From NCBI GenBank assembly GCA_964455095.1, contig CAYVUV010000375.1, forward strand, positions 1-18,550: DNA of 18,550 nt, in the 5' to 3' direction. The stretch comes from CAYVUV01 sp964455095 (GTDB lineage Bacteria > Desulfobacterota > Binatia > HRBIN30 > CADEER01). Below the pieces are notes generated by a model. It made no database searches. It saw nothing but the letters and a program-made list of their open reading frames with translations, and had not been told where the DNA came from. The position numbers were made by a program, and so were the translations under genes. This document shows, piece after piece, positions 18,513-18,550 of this stretch; the first letter of the stretch is position 1; the number at the start of each line of letters is the position of its first letter.

Positions 18513-18548
18513 CTAGTCGACGAACAACCGCAGTCCACGTCGTGTGGA
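18513..18548 (-). CDS. Possible last codons of an upstream gene (partial)
   Basis: On the minus strand one frame enters from the window edge and reads STRRGLRLFVD then TAG, ending 42 bases before the Rid start. The codons resemble a normal C-terminus, and the short gap would fit an upstream operon member. With only 11 residues visible, no family can be named, and a chance open stretch is as likely. Confidence 0.25.
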   Translation of the reverse strand, partial: STRRGLRLFVD

Positions 18549-18550
18549 GA

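Overview
The window is a high-GC (roughly two thirds G+C by eye), gene-dense piece of bacterial chromosome. The lipoprotein signal on the methionine sulfoxide reductase, the RND/MMPL exporter and a Cys-rich DUF4215-like surface protein point to an envelope-rich Gram-negative, perhaps an uncultured deltaproteobacterial-type lineage (Desulfobacterota, Binatota or Myxococcota). That placement is inference from gene style, not from a marker gene. I see no rRNA, tRNA, CRISPR array, transposase or phage gene.

Left part (1-7156): the 3' end of a DsbA/HCCA-isomerase family gene; a perfect 34-bp palindrome; a secreted repeat-rich (probable beta-helix) protein on the minus strand, flanked by two copies of a 12-bp direct repeat; a 715-bp gene-free stretch with an AT-rich core; an RND/MMPL exporter; an inverted repeat of the widespread 'EGDAPAEP/GSAGASPS' type; a lipoprotein MsrB-MsrA fusion; and, divergent from it, a classical short-chain dehydrogenase.

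Centre (7173-15843): an envelope and glycan block. On the minus strand, in order of transcription, are a GT-C (PMT/ArnT-like) membrane glycosyltransferase, a secreted collagen-like protein of almost pure Gly-Pro-Ser/Thr triplets, and a Cys-rich surface protein with a C-terminal membrane anchor. Divergent from these, on the plus strand, lie a very large membrane protein that joins two different GT-C-like modules and, overlapping it by 4 bases, a periplasmic alkaline-phosphatase-superfamily enzyme (annotatable as sulfatase) with Thr where sulfatases carry Cys/Ser. My main hypothesis is that this block builds and decorates a glycosylated collagen-like surface filament: the Ser/Thr-rich triplets are candidate acceptors, the GT-C proteins candidate transferases, and the Cys-rich protein a candidate anchor.

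Right part (15854-18550): a minus-strand operon of a Rid-family protein, a four-fold-repeat membrane protein (COG4705-like) and a DprE1-like FAD oxidase, with overlapping or close spacing. DprE1 proteins act on polyprenyl-phosphate-linked pentose, the type of donor GT-C enzymes use, so the nearness to the GT-C genes may be functional. No DprE2 or prenyl-phosphoribose synthase is seen next to it.

Start sites were chosen from Shine-Dalgarno spacing, signal peptides and family N-termini. The long open frames antisense to most genes come from GC-rich codon use and were left out.
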